Below, in pieces: positions 29,536-38,606 of a DNA stretch of 64,000 nt; positions within the stretch are counted from its first letter, which is position 1; the number at the start of each line of letters is the position of its first letter. The notes under the pieces are model-generated. The model was not told where the DNA came from. It searched no databases and saw nothing but the letters and a program-made list of their open reading frames with translations. The translations under genes and the position numbers were made by a program. Source of the stretch: Parapedobacter luteus (GTDB lineage: Bacteria > Bacteroidota > Bacteroidia > Sphingobacteriales > Sphingobacteriaceae); contig NZ_FUYS01000008.1 in NCBI RefSeq assembly GCF_900168055.1, forward strand, positions 141,343 to 205,342, in the 5' to 3' direction.

Positions 29536-29569
29536 CCGGCGACGCGCCTTCAGGCGCCTTTCCCGCCGG
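29536..29569 (+). promoter_or_regulatory. GC-rich stem-loop between the Cys protein and the TonB receptor genes
   Basis: An inner hairpin GCGCC-TTCA-GGCGC is enclosed by CCGGC/GCCGG. It lies 6 nt after the upstream stop codon and about 95 nt before the receptor start. It could be a terminator without T-tract or an mRNA-stabilising element. Confidence 0.35.
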
Positions 29570-29664
29570 ACAAAACGCTTTTATTGCTTAGTTAATATCG
29601 GTATTGGACTGAACGTGCCAATGCCCGATCATGTATTTACAAATTATCGAATTATTGCATTAAC

Positions 29665-31956
29665 GTGAAAACCAAAGAACTTGTCATTGGATTATTGAGT
29701 TATTTATGTTGCGTTCCCATGTTGTTCGGACAGGTAAAGGGCCGGGTCACCGATGCCGCGACCGGAACCCCGGTCGGTAATGCAACGGTATCGGTTGCCG
29801 ATTCGGTCCGTGTATTATCCGACGGAACGGGTTATTTCGGTTTTGAGTCTTCTCAGGAAATGGGAGAGTTAACCGTTACCTGCATCGGCTACGAGCCCAT
29901 CACCGTTCCATATTCCGCCGGTCAATTCCTGCAGGTGAAGGTCCGGCCGTCGGGCACCATATTGAGCGAGGTGATGGTGACCGGATACCAGACAGGCCGG
30001 AAGCTGATCGAGAATGCCGGAGGCATTTCCGTACTGAATGCCGAAGATATCGCCCGCCAATCGCAGGTAGATATCCTGCCTGCATTAAACACGATACCGG
30101 GCTTGAAAATGGAGGCCTATAATTTCGGCGACTATCGGATGTCCATCCGGGGTAGCCTGCTTCGTTCGCCGTGGAGCGTGCGGAACGTAAAGATGTACTG
30201 GAACGATATCCCCATGACCACGGCAGCCGGCGGCAACCCGATTACGCTGGTGGATGCAGCCTCACTCGGCAGTGTCGAAGTGTTGAAAGGTCCCGCTGCC
30301 AGTATGTATGGCGCCGGCACGGGCGGTGTGCTGATTTTCCGGAGTAAACGGGCTGCCGTGGGGCAACGCAGTGTGGGCACGGCGTTCACCGCCGGTTCGT
30401 ACGGGCTCTACCGCGCGACGGCCTCTGCAAACATCTCGACGGATAATGGCAGCCTCGTGGCCAACTACATCAACCAGCATAGCGATGGCTACCGGCCGCA
30501 ACAGGCGTTCGACCAACGGGCAATCAACGTGATGGGACATTTCACGCCGAACAGCAAACAGACCCTGGCTTTCTTTATGCTCCACAATAGGACCGGAAGC
30601 CAGATCGCCGGGGGGCTGACACGCGAACAGGTAGCCGAAAATCCGCGGCAGGCGGCATCGGAGTTCAACATCCTGCACAATACTTCGATGAACAGCACAA
30701 ACACGAATGTCGGCGTGTCGCACAAGTATACATGGAGCTCCAGTTTTGAAAATGTAACGTCCGTGTTTACCAACTACCAGTTTGTTGACCATCCGTTCGG
30801 AAGCGGACCTTCCTACAACGGGTACCTGCGTGAAAACACGTTCGGCTACGGGGCACGTACGCAGTTCAATTACCGGGCTCAACTGGGACGGACGATCTCA
30901 GGCCGGTTTGCCTTCGGTGCCGAGGCACAGCGATCGTTCATCAGCCCGAAGTATTACGAAAACCTCGAAGGTGGGGCGCCCGGCGAGCTATACAATGACA
31001 ATGAAGTCGTCGCCCTCGGGCACATGTATTTCGCACAGGCCGAACTTGACATTGCCGAGCGATTGCTGATTACGCTTGGTGCGGGCCTGAATGCCCTTTC
31101 CTATGACGTGACCGACCTGTTCAAAACAGGGGATGCCAATGCCAGCGGCAAGCGTACATTCGATCCGGTATTTTCCCCGAGATTAGCAGCGGTATACCGT
31201 ATCGGGGAACACGTTGGTGCCCACGCCAGTATCAGTTATGGGTTTGCCCAGCCCGACAATTCCGAGATTTTCAATCCCGGCGGCGTCATCAACGACATCC
31301 GCCCGGAGAAAGGCATCAACTATGAGGCCGGGATCAGGGGCACCCTTGCCAGAGGCCGGTTTGGGTTCGATATCACCGCATACAGCCTGCAGCTGACCGA
31401 CGAGATCGTTTCCAGGCGCGACGAAAGCTGGCAGACCTTCTACAGCAATGCCGGGAAAACCTCGCACCGCGGCGTTGAGGCAGCCTTTTACTATGATTGG
31501 CTGCTCGGCCTCAATCCGGTTATTTCCCGGATCCGTCCGTGGGCAAATTTCACCTATAATGATTTCCGGTTCGTTGAATACCTGTCCAACAGCATTGACG
31601 TGGCGGGCAATGACATTCCCGGGATATCGCCCGTGGTATTTGCCGGGGGCGTGGACGTGCGTGGCACGGCCGGTCTGTATGTCAATCTGGTTGCCTACCG
31701 CTATGGACGAATTTTCCTGAATGATACAAACGAGGACACCATGGCCGCGTATTGGCTTTTGAACGGCAAAGTAGGCTATGCGTTCCGGATATCCCGCCGG
31801 TGGCTGTTGGACGCGCATGCCGGGATCGAGAATGCAGGAAATGCCGTGTACACTTCGCTTCCCAACCTGAATGCCACGGGACCGCATCCGGCTTATTTCA
31901 ATGTTTCGCCGGGAAGGACGTTCCACGGAGGTTTATCCATCAACTACAGTTTTTAA
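29665..31956 (+). CDS. TonB-dependent outer-membrane receptor (siderophore/metal type)
   Basis: A 763-residue receptor starting at GTG (VKTKELVIG). It has a signal peptide ending MLFGQ, a carboxypeptidase-like beta-sandwich (about 24-100), a plug with ENAGGISVLNAEDI and VEVLKGPAASMYG (about 110-235), and a 22-strand barrel ending FHGGLSINYSF. The length and plug are those of FecA/siderophore-type receptors, not SusC. It imports a scarce ligand across the outer membrane using TonB. It sits 9 nt before the BNR-repeat gene and after the Cys-rich protein, so a metal or metal chelate is the likely cargo (inference). Confidence 0.92.
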   Translation: MKTKELVIGLLSYLCCVPMLFGQVKGRVTDAATGTPVGNATVSVADSVRVLSDGTGYFGFESSQEMGELTVTCIGYEPITVPYSAGQFLQVKVRPSGTILSEVMVTGYQTGRKLIENAGGISVLNAEDIARQSQVDILPALNTIPGLKMEAYNFGDYRMSIRGSLLRSPWSVRNVKMYWNDIPMTTAAGGNPITLVDAASLGSVEVLKGPAASMYGAGTGGVLIFRSKRAAVGQRSVGTAFTAGSYGLYRATASANISTDNGSLVANYINQHSDGYRPQQAFDQRAINVMGHFTPNSKQTLAFFMLHNRTGSQIAGGLTREQVAENPRQAASEFNILHNTSMNSTNTNVGVSHKYTWSSSFENVTSVFTNYQFVDHPFGSGPSYNGYLRENTFGYGARTQFNYRAQLGRTISGRFAFGAEAQRSFISPKYYENLEGGAPGELYNDNEVVALGHMYFAQAELDIAERLLITLGAGLNALSYDVTDLFKTGDANASGKRTFDPVFSPRLAAVYRIGEHVGAHASISYGFAQPDNSEIFNPGGVINDIRPEKGINYEAGIRGTLARGRFGFDITAYSLQLTDEIVSRRDESWQTFYSNAGKTSHRGVEAAFYYDWLLGLNPVISRIRPWANFTYNDFRFVEYLSNSIDVAGNDIPGISPVVFAGGVDVRGTAGLYVNLVAYRYGRIFLNDTNEDTMAAYWLLNGKVGYAFRISRRWLLDAHAGIENAGNAVYTSLPNLNATGPHPAYFNVSPGRTFHGGLSINYSF

Positions 31957-31965
31957 TCGCATATT

Positions 31966-33180
31966 ATGAAAACACGTGCCATATATCTCATCCCTGCTGC
32001 CCTTATCCTGTTCCACACATGCACGAGCCAACAGAAGAAAGAATCGCTGGCCACGGTGCTATCCCAACAGGAAGGGTGGGCCAAGACCGTATACCTTACC
32101 CAGGATTTTTCCGGGCTGCCTGTATTGGCGTGGACGGAGGCTGATGGCGCCGGGAGTACTTCGACGCTCTATTTTTCCGGATGGGATACAGTGAACAGGA
32201 GATTCAGCGAGCGCATCCGTGTACCTGCCAATCCGGCCCTTGTAGCCCATGCCGAAGGAATGCCCAAGATCGTGTTTTCCACGGACGGCGCCATCTACGC
32301 GGTTTATGCGGTACGGATTGAAAGCCGGCACAATCCTTATGCGGCACGGATTGAATACCTTGTTTCCCGCGATGGAGGCGATAGCTGGACCGATTCCGGT
32401 ACCGTTCACCGCGACAGCACACAGGAGGCCGGCCATGATTTCTTCGATGCCATTGCATTGCAGGATGGCCGCATCGGTGTAAGCTGGCTGGACAAGTCCT
32501 ACGAAAAAGGCGGAAGACCTGTCCACTTTGCCGTTACGGACCATTCAGGCCGTTTCACACACGAGACGGTGGTGGATGATTTTGCCTGCGAATGTTGCCG
32601 CACAGCGCTGTACGAGCGTGATGGGGTCATTGCGTTGTTGTACCGGGATATTAAGCAGACTGCATCCGGTACGGTCAGGGATATCCATTACAGCATCTCG
32701 GAAGACAGTGGCCGATCGTTCCGTGAAGGAAGTGTATACAGCAAGGATGAATGGCGGGTGGACGGCTGTCCGCACAACGGCCCGGATGTGGTTACCCAAA
32801 AGGACTCGTTGTTCGCCACATGGTTTACGGCTGGCCGCAACAAAGGGCTTTTTTACGGCGAGCTCGATTATGCTACCGGAATGATCAAGCGGCAACTACT
32901 GGACTCGGAAGGACAGTTCGCACAATTGGCCCTGCTGGCGGATGGTAGGCGGATCGCCGTATACAATGCCCATCGCGCTGCGGATGGGGATGCGAGGCAG
33001 CCCGTTTTTGCGCGAACGTTTCCTGACGGAGAAACCCTATCCGTCTCCGGTGCCGATGACACCACCGATTCCCCGGTTGTCATCGGATTGCCGGATGGCT
33101 CGGCAATCGCCGCGTGGATATCTCGGGACGGCGCTCCCGCCCGGGTAAAATATAAGTACATGGACTTCCCGGCAGATTGA
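31966..33180 (+). CDS. BNR/Asp-box propeller protein with CxCC motif, probable surface lipoprotein
   Basis: A 404-residue exported protein with a signal segment (YLIPAALILFHTC; Cys19 in a weak lipobox). A sialidase-like beta-propeller body follows, with Asp boxes SRDGGDSWTDSG and SEDSGRSF. Unlike true sialidases it carries CECC (Cys208, Cys210, Cys211) and DGCPHNGPD (Cys268, His270), which look like a metal site. It is almost certainly cotranscribed with the TonB receptor (9-nt gap). I infer a metal-binding or metal-delivery role at the surface; genuine glycosidase activity is not supported by visible catalytic residues. Confidence 0.8.
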   Translation: MKTRAIYLIPAALILFHTCTSQQKKESLATVLSQQEGWAKTVYLTQDFSGLPVLAWTEADGAGSTSTLYFSGWDTVNRRFSERIRVPANPALVAHAEGMPKIVFSTDGAIYAVYAVRIESRHNPYAARIEYLVSRDGGDSWTDSGTVHRDSTQEAGHDFFDAIALQDGRIGVSWLDKSYEKGGRPVHFAVTDHSGRFTHETVVDDFACECCRTALYERDGVIALLYRDIKQTASGTVRDIHYSISEDSGRSFREGSVYSKDEWRVDGCPHNGPDVVTQKDSLFATWFTAGRNKGLFYGELDYATGMIKRQLLDSEGQFAQLALLADGRRIAVYNAHRAADGDARQPVFARTFPDGETLSVSGADDTTDSPVVIGLPDGSAIAAWISRDGAPARVKYKYMDFPAD

Positions 33181-33234
33181 AGGTTTATTCCGAAAGCCGG
33201 GAAGACAGCATCCAAGGATCATGCTGATGAAAAT

Positions 33235-33447
33235 GTGCTGAACGAAGATTGCCTTCCTTTTGAACTTCGTAGTCCGATATCAACCGATCATAAAGGTCTT
33301 TCTGCATTTTCGCTTGCCGCGGTCGAAAAGCTGCATATCCAAAAAGTGCTTAATTATACACAGGGCAACAAAGCTGAGGCTGCCCGGCTGTTGGAAATCG
33401 GGATAGCGACTTTGTACAGGAAAATTGAGGAATACAAGATAAAATAA
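33235..33447 (+). pseudogene. C-terminal stub of an NtrC-type response regulator (Fis-like HTH)
   Basis: About 70 codons from a GTG; no ATG is in frame back to the stop codon of the previous gene. The last 45 residues (VEKLHIQKVLNYTQGNKAEA, then ARLLEIGIATLYRKIEEYKI) are the Fis/HTH_8 DNA-binding end of sigma-54-type response regulators. The receiver and AAA+ domains are missing. It is best read as the surviving 3' end of a deleted regulator gene; a free-standing small Fis-like protein is the alternative. Confidence 0.55.
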
Positions 33448-33540
33448 ATTAATAGAAAGAACAAGTCTCGCTGAGGCCTGTTAGATGGACAGGGACGTGA
33501 TAGGGCATACACCAAACGTTCTGGCGGTTTGAGAAATGGC

Positions 33541-34335
33541 TTACCGGATACGAATTACTGCAATTTTGAACTTCGCTAATAGCTTTTGAAGCGTTATCTT
33601 CAGGAGATGCAAAAATTTCCACCTTTTTGGGTTTGCCTCCTTGTAGTGGAGTATGTTTCCATCATTGCCCTGCCGCCACGCCCCTGCTTCATGATGGATG
33701 CTGTAAACACACGTCATCGGATGATATTGGGGAGAATCGAAATAATAGGAAGGGTACACCCGTATCCCTTCCCTCAATAGCTGTTCCTCATCGCGGAAGC
33801 CATCATCGTCATAGCCATAATTGAGGGCAACGGTGGCCATCACTTCCGGAATGATGGTCATATCATATTGAAACTCGATAGGGAATTTCGTGCTCCTGGT
33901 ACGGATAAAGTGCCGTTCGGTATAAAACTCCAAACAGTCCTTAAGGAAAGGATGGCCTTTTTCGGCGCCAAAGCAATGGGCCGTCAACCAATGGAACTTC
34001 CTTCCGTGCCCTTTGGCGCCGGCTTCATTTGCGATAAACATGCGATTGTCCAATACCGGGTCAAAAGGCTTAAACACCTCGATGTCCGTATCAAACCAAA
34101 TCCCCCCATGATGATAAACCGCATAAAGGCGTAAAAAATCGGACGCAAAAGCCCATTTTCGCACACTTACCGCTTCATTCGCAAACGTGTTGTTGATTTC
34201 GGCCAGCATTTTGCCGTCCCACAGCACATATTCATATTCGGGCATGAGTTTTTTCCATGTTGCCATAATGGTTTGAATACTGGGCGGGATTGGATCGTTG
34301 CTAAACCATGAGTAGTGTATTGTTTTTGGAATCAT
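33541..34335 (-). CDS. GT32-type glycosyltransferase (DXD, OCH1-like)
   Basis: A 264-residue protein starting IPKTIHYSWF, the usual start of GT32 sugar transferases, with the DXD metal/nucleotide-sugar site FDTDIEV (Asp82, Asp84) preceded by SDFLRLYAVYHHGGIW. It probably transfers a hexose from a nucleotide sugar to a surface polysaccharide or lipid-linked glycan on the cytoplasmic side. The C-terminus is basic. It stands alone, with no other capsule or LPS genes adjacent, so acceptor and sugar are unknown. Confidence 0.9.
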   Translation of the reverse strand: MIPKTIHYSWFSNDPIPPSIQTIMATWKKLMPEYEYVLWDGKMLAEINNTFANEAVSVRKWAFASDFLRLYAVYHHGGIWFDTDIEVFKPFDPVLDNRMFIANEAGAKGHGRKFHWLTAHCFGAEKGHPFLKDCLEFYTERHFIRTRSTKFPIEFQYDMTIIPEVMATVALNYGYDDDGFRDEEQLLREGIRVYPSYYFDSPQYHPMTCVYSIHHEAGAWRQGNDGNILHYKEANPKRWKFLHLLKITLQKLLAKFKIAVIRIR

Positions 34336-34689
34336 GGTAGATTTATTTAGTATCTGGATAATGTTATTCGTAGTCTATCATCATTTTATCGTCAGTTCTT
34401 ATGAATGGCCCACGGCAGAACCGCTACCTAACCCCATGCGTTAAATCCGGTATTTCCCTGCTTTAATGGACAAATGTTGCGGCAGCCCGCGCCCAGTATT
34501 TATCGTCAAGCAGTTCTGATTCATCTGGATATAAAGGAGAACCAAATTGGTTTGGGAATTGTTTTTCACGATTTAGTACCCAGTATTTGGGCGTCGTTGA
34601 CCGGACGCACGTATCGGTGGGGAAGAACATATAGCTATTTTTAATTAACAAAACTTTATCCCACCTTTGTATACGTTTTTCACAATGAG
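34336..34689. other. 354-nt gap between the GT32 gene and a membrane-protein gene
   Basis: No certain gene. A minus-strand frame ending at 34463 (plausible part MFFPTDTCVRSTTPKYW onward, about 55 codons) has protein-like composition but no family match and no start context. It may be a gene remnant. The region must also hold the promoters of both divergent neighbours. Confidence 0.3.
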
Positions 34690-35475
34690 ATGATTCAATT
34701 CCTAAAGGACAGCACATTTGCTGTAAACGACGTTATCAACCGATCGTGGGACCTGCTTAAGCAGCATTATTTTTCGATTGCCGGCCTGTGTTTCCTGCTG
34801 TTTTTGACGTCCAACACGTCCGGTATCCTGGCGTTTTATTTTAGCGAAGTAAGCACATCCCTCAGCGTGTTTATGGCGTTCCTTTTTGTTATCCTTTATT
34901 TCGGTACGCAGCTTACGCTTTTTAAATACATTGTTACGCTGATTGATAGAAAGGAGAAAATCAATCTTGCCGATACCATACCGAGCACGAGGGAGCTGAT
35001 CTATTTTTTTACCGGCATGTTTACCATCACGCTGCTCGCGTTGCTGCTGTATCTTTTGGTTTCCGTGGTAGCATTTCCGCTGGTTTATGCACGGATCCCG
35101 GTGTCATCGATGGTCAATACCGCCCGTGTGATTGCAGCCATTGTGATCTTTGTCTTCCTGCTGCGCGTAGCCTTTTATCCGTTTTTCATCATTGAACGGC
35201 ATGCGGGACCATTCCGGTCGCTGCGCCTCAGTTTGGCACTCACCAAAGGAAATGTGACTAAACTATTGCTCATCTTAGCTTTTTTTGCCATTTTGCACCT
35301 CTTATATTTGTATTTCAATTATGCGGGGTATCCCATGGTGTCCACGGCATTGAGCTTGGTGAATTCATTTCTGGTCGGGCCGCTGTCAAGCGTAGTGATT
35401 GCGATGGCTTATCGCAATATGATGGCCGACTACCAGGGAGGGGATGACCCAAAGGTGATAAAGAATATTATTTAA
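34690..35475 (+). CDS. Polytopic membrane protein of unknown function
   Basis: A 261-residue protein with about six transmembrane helices (roughly 28-50, 58-80, 110-135, 148-170, 193-213, 222-245) and a conserved-looking FRSLRLSLALTKGNVTKLL segment before the fifth. This resembles the membrane domains of the DUF975/glycerophosphodiester phosphodiesterase-like superfamily, but the match is by pattern only. It ends 50 nt before dxr on the same strand and may be cotranscribed with dxr and rseP. Function unknown. Confidence 0.75.
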   Translation: MIQFLKDSTFAVNDVINRSWDLLKQHYFSIAGLCFLLFLTSNTSGILAFYFSEVSTSLSVFMAFLFVILYFGTQLTLFKYIVTLIDRKEKINLADTIPSTRELIYFFTGMFTITLLALLLYLLVSVVAFPLVYARIPVSSMVNTARVIAAIVIFVFLLRVAFYPFFIIERHAGPFRSLRLSLALTKGNVTKLLLILAFFAILHLLYLYFNYAGYPMVSTALSLVNSFLVGPLSSVVIAMAYRNMMADYQGGDDPKVIKNII

Positions 35476-35495
35476 GTCGGGAGCCGGGAGTCCGA
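35475..35495. repeat. Short intergenic repeat of the GTCGGGAG type
   Basis: AGTCGGGAGCCGGGAGTCCG is two imperfect copies of a GTCGGGAG unit between two genes. A similar run is at 48470-48490. Such degenerate 7-8-nt tandem units are common in intergenic DNA of this phylum. Confidence 0.4.
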
Positions 35496-35524
35496 AATTG
35501 TCAGTCTTAAGTTGTAAGAACATT

Positions 35525-36709
35525 TTGAGCAAAAAACGAATAGCGTTATTGGGTGCCACAGGGAGTATCGGAACGCAGGCGTTGGAAGTGGTACAGGCCT
35601 ATCCCGAACGATTTGATATACAGGTGCTCACCGCTGCTACCAATGCCGAGTTGCTGGTTCAGCAGGCGCGGACGTTCCGCCCACGGGTGGTGGTCATAGC
35701 TGATGAAAGCAAGTACCTTGGTGTGAAAAATGCCCTGCGGGATATTCCGGTCACCGTCTTGGCCGGAGAGGCAGCGTTGGAGGAAGTGGTCCGGGATGGT
35801 GCAATAGATCTGGTGATCAGTGCTTTAGTGGGTTCGGCAGGGCTGCGGCCTACCGTAGCCGCCATCAGGGCTGGCAAGGACATCGCGCTGGCCAACAAGG
35901 AAACGCTGGTGGTGGCAGGCCAGTTGGTCATGGAGCTCGTGCAAAAACATGGTGTAAACCTCTTGCCGGTAGATTCCGAGCATTCGGCTATCTTTCAGTG
36001 CATGGTGGGGGAAGCAGGCGCCACGGTCGACAAAATATACCTCACGGCATCGGGCGGGCCCTTCAGGGGCAAGAACCGCGAATACCTTACTTCGGTGAGT
36101 TGTGAGCAGGCGCTTCGCCATCCCAATTGGGTAATGGGCGCTAAAATCACCATAGACTCGGCGACATTGATGAATAAAGGGCTGGAAGTCATTGAGGCAA
36201 AATGGCTGTTTGGCTTACAGGCACGACAAATTGACGTGGTGGTGCACCCGCAGTCCATTGTCCACTCGTTGGTGCAATTTGCTGATGGGAGCATCAAAGC
36301 GCAGCTCGGTTTGCCGGATATGAAACTGCCTATTCAATATGCGCTTACGTATCCCGATAGGGTGGAAAACAACTTCAAACGCTTTAATTTTGTGGATTTC
36401 CCTGAATTGACCTTCGAGCGGCCGGATACCGTCGCTTTCCGCAATTTGGCATTGGCCTATCAGGCCATGGAAGCCGGAGGCAACATGCCCTGCATATTGA
36501 ACGCTGCCAATGAAGTGGTGGTGGCAGCATTTTTGAAAGGCAATGTGGGATTTTTGCAGATGAGCGATATCATTGAAGAAACGATGCAGCGGGCCGTGCA
36601 CATGGCTGCAGCTACGTTGGATGACTATATGGAGACCGACCGGAAAAGCCGGGAAATCGCCGTGGAGCTCGTAACAAAAGCTAAAAATTTATATCATATA
36701 GCAAAGTAA
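35525..36709 (+). CDS. dxr: 1-deoxy-D-xylulose 5-phosphate reductoisomerase
   Basis: A protein of about 394 residues with the NADPH-binding start KRIALLGATGSIGTQAL, the catalytic-loop region VDSEHSAIFQ and TASGGPFRGKN, the substrate site ITIDSATLMNKGLEVIEA and the HPQSIVHSLVQF motif. It makes 2-C-methyl-D-erythritol 4-phosphate in the non-mevalonate isoprenoid pathway. I start at TTG 35525 (MSKKRIALLG) by comparison with family starts; a TTG nine codons upstream is possible and there is no ATG. It is followed 5 nt later by rseP, a common arrangement. Confidence 0.95.
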   Translation: MSKKRIALLGATGSIGTQALEVVQAYPERFDIQVLTAATNAELLVQQARTFRPRVVVIADESKYLGVKNALRDIPVTVLAGEAALEEVVRDGAIDLVISALVGSAGLRPTVAAIRAGKDIALANKETLVVAGQLVMELVQKHGVNLLPVDSEHSAIFQCMVGEAGATVDKIYLTASGGPFRGKNREYLTSVSCEQALRHPNWVMGAKITIDSATLMNKGLEVIEAKWLFGLQARQIDVVVHPQSIVHSLVQFADGSIKAQLGLPDMKLPIQYALTYPDRVENNFKRFNFVDFPELTFERPDTVAFRNLALAYQAMEAGGNMPCILNAANEVVVAAFLKGNVGFLQMSDIIEETMQRAVHMAAATLDDYMETDRKSREIAVELVTKAKNLYHIAK

Positions 36710-36714
36710 ATTAA

Positions 36715-38043
36715 ATGGGTGTATTGGTAATGATTGGGCAGGTATTGTTAGGCTTGTCCATATTGGTTGTGTTGCACGAATTTGGCCACTTTCTGGCCGC
36801 CCGTGCGTTTGGTATTAAGGTCGAGAAATTTTATTTGTTCTTTGATGCATGGGGCATCAAGTTATTCAAATTCACGTATAAAGATGTGGAGTACGGCATT
36901 GGTTGGCTCCCGTTGGGCGGGTACGTCAAGATTGCTGGTATGATAGACGAATCCATGGATACGGAGCAACTAAAAGCTGATCCGCAGCCTTGGGAGTTCC
37001 GTTCCAAGCCGGCTTGGCAGCGCCTTATCGTGATGTTGGGCGGTATTATCGTCAACATTATCCTTGGGATGTTTATCTTCTGGATGCTGACCTTTAAATA
37101 TGGTGAAACGTATATCGACAATACGAAGTTGGCCAATGGCGTGACACCGGGTATCATCGGCAAGAAGATTGGACTGCAACCTGGCGACCGGATTACGGAG
37201 ATTGACGGACAGCCCGTGCTTCGGTTTGACGAGCTGCTGGGTTCAAAGGTATTGATGGGCAACACGTCGCTGACCGTGGAGCGGGGCGATAAGACACTGA
37301 CCATCGCCGTACCGGGCGATATCCTGAATGACGTGGCGGATTATGACCGCAATGAATTTGTGGGGCTTCGCTCGCGTACCATGGCCGTGGATTCGGTGAT
37401 TGCAGGCAGTGCAGCAGAAAAGGCGGGTGTACGTTCTGGTGACAGTATTTTGGCCGTCAATGGCCAGCCTACGCCGTTTTGGGATCAGGTGCGCGAGGCT
37501 GTAAGCAGCCATGCCGGCGGCGCTGTATCGCTGGCGGTGCTCCGCGGCGCTGATACCGCGCTCATTGAGGCCACGGTACCCCAAGATGGTGCCTTAGGGT
37601 TTTTCATCCGTCCGGATACCGATTTCCCCTCCGTGACTACGCATTACGGGTTTTTCGAATCGTTGCCCGTGGGCGCATCGAAAGCCTGGGCGATGTTTGT
37701 CGATAATGCCAAGGGGATAGGCAAAATCGCGAAGGGGGAGCTGCGTGCTGATAAAGCCATTTCAGGCCCTGTCGCCATTGCGACGATGTTTGGCTCAGAG
37801 GTCAATTGGCTTAAGTTTTGGACGCTGGTGGGGCTGCTCTCGATGGCATTGGCGCTGATGAACTTGTTGCCTATCCCGGCGTTGGACGGCGGACATGTAC
37901 TGTTCCTGCTGATCGAAATGATCCAAGGCAAACCGCTAAGTGATAAGTTTCTCGAAAAGGCTCAGATTGCCGGCTTTTTCATTCTCTTGGCATTGATGGT
38001 GTTTGTCTTCGGCAACGACATTATGAAGATTGTGAATAAATGA
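36715..38043 (+). CDS. rseP: RseP-type intramembrane site-2 zinc metalloprotease
   Basis: A 442-residue protein with the M50 zinc motif HEFGH (His21, His25) in the first helix, two PDZ domains (about 130-200 and 210-280; GLQPGDRITEIDGQ and AGVRSGDSILAVNGQ) and the C-terminal MNLLPIPALDGGHVLF motif that supplies the third zinc ligand. It cleaves membrane-bound anti-sigma factors and leftover signal peptides. It lies 5 nt after dxr, so it is cotranscribed. Confidence 0.95.
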   Translation: MGVLVMIGQVLLGLSILVVLHEFGHFLAARAFGIKVEKFYLFFDAWGIKLFKFTYKDVEYGIGWLPLGGYVKIAGMIDESMDTEQLKADPQPWEFRSKPAWQRLIVMLGGIIVNIILGMFIFWMLTFKYGETYIDNTKLANGVTPGIIGKKIGLQPGDRITEIDGQPVLRFDELLGSKVLMGNTSLTVERGDKTLTIAVPGDILNDVADYDRNEFVGLRSRTMAVDSVIAGSAAEKAGVRSGDSILAVNGQPTPFWDQVREAVSSHAGGAVSLAVLRGADTALIEATVPQDGALGFFIRPDTDFPSVTTHYGFFESLPVGASKAWAMFVDNAKGIGKIAKGELRADKAISGPVAIATMFGSEVNWLKFWTLVGLLSMALALMNLLPIPALDGGHVLFLLIEMIQGKPLSDKFLEKAQIAGFFILLALMVFVFGNDIMKIVNK

Positions 38044-38047
38044 TAAA

Positions 38048-38100
38048 CGGCAGCAGGCAATAAGCAGTAGGCTGTATGCGTTAGGCTTATTGCCTATCGG
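38048..38100. repeat. Intergenic repeat of GGCAATAAGC / GTAGGCTGTA type
   Basis: Overlapping, partly palindromic units (GGCAATAAGC, AGTAGGCTGT, GGCTTATTGCC) fill the gap after rseP. The same vocabulary, in the other orientation, fills 44884-44935 before the DUF3078 gene stop. This suggests a dispersed intergenic repeat family. Confidence 0.45.
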
Positions 38101-38126
38101 TTAAAAGCAATAAATAATCAATAATT

Positions 38127-38603
38127 ATGGAAAGACGTCATTTCATCAAACGAGCCGGGGCGGCGGTTGCCCTGGCCGGCGTGGGCGGCGGCGTATTGGC
38201 TGCATGCAGTCCGCCGGCTTCCAATCAGGAGAACAGTCAAACCAGTGAAACCCAAGAAACCTCACCAAGCATGCAAAACAACGAAGTAATCGCACACTAT
38301 GTGCTTTTCTGGCTCAACGATGGCCTATCTGAACAGGAAGTCAATGACTTTACCGGATTCTTCGAAGAGTTGAAGACGATCCCCGGCATCAAATCCCTGC
38401 ACTATGGACGTGCAGCTGCTACCCATCAACGCGACGTGGTAGACAACAGCTTCACCTATAACTTATTGGTGTATTTCGATTCAATGGATGAAATTAACGT
38501 CTATGAGACACATCCGATCCACCTGGCGGCCATCGAGAAGTACTCCAAGTTCTGGAATAAAGTGGTTGTACACGACTCCGTGCTGAAGCAAGCGGTTGTT
38601 TGA
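38127..38603 (+). CDS. Dabb-domain (stress-responsive alpha/beta barrel) Tat lipoprotein
   Basis: A 158-residue protein with a twin-arginine signal (RRHFIKRAG) ending in a lipobox (VLAAC, Cys27). A Ser/Thr/Gln/Glu-rich linker leads to a ferredoxin-like Dabb domain (about 55-152) containing IAHYVLFWLNDG and the typical YETHPIHLAAIEKY. Dabb proteins form dimeric barrels; the exported Bacteroidota versions have no defined reaction. It lies 3 nt before ywbE on the same strand. Confidence 0.88.
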   Translation: MERRHFIKRAGAAVALAGVGGGVLAACSPPASNQENSQTSETQETSPSMQNNEVIAHYVLFWLNDGLSEQEVNDFTGFFEELKTIPGIKSLHYGRAAATHQRDVVDNSFTYNLLVYFDSMDEINVYETHPIHLAAIEKYSKFWNKVVVHDSVLKQAVV

Positions 38604-38606
38604 GGC

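Noticed and set aside
31966..33180. Calling the BNR protein a sialidase
   Set aside because: Asp boxes only indicate a propeller; the arginine triad and nucleophile context of sialidases were not recognised, and Cys/His motifs point elsewhere.
34463..34717. An 84-codon minus-strand frame overlapping the start of the membrane-protein gene
   Set aside because: Protein-like in part but with no family match, and the long version overlaps a better gene start. Kept only as a note in the gap entry.
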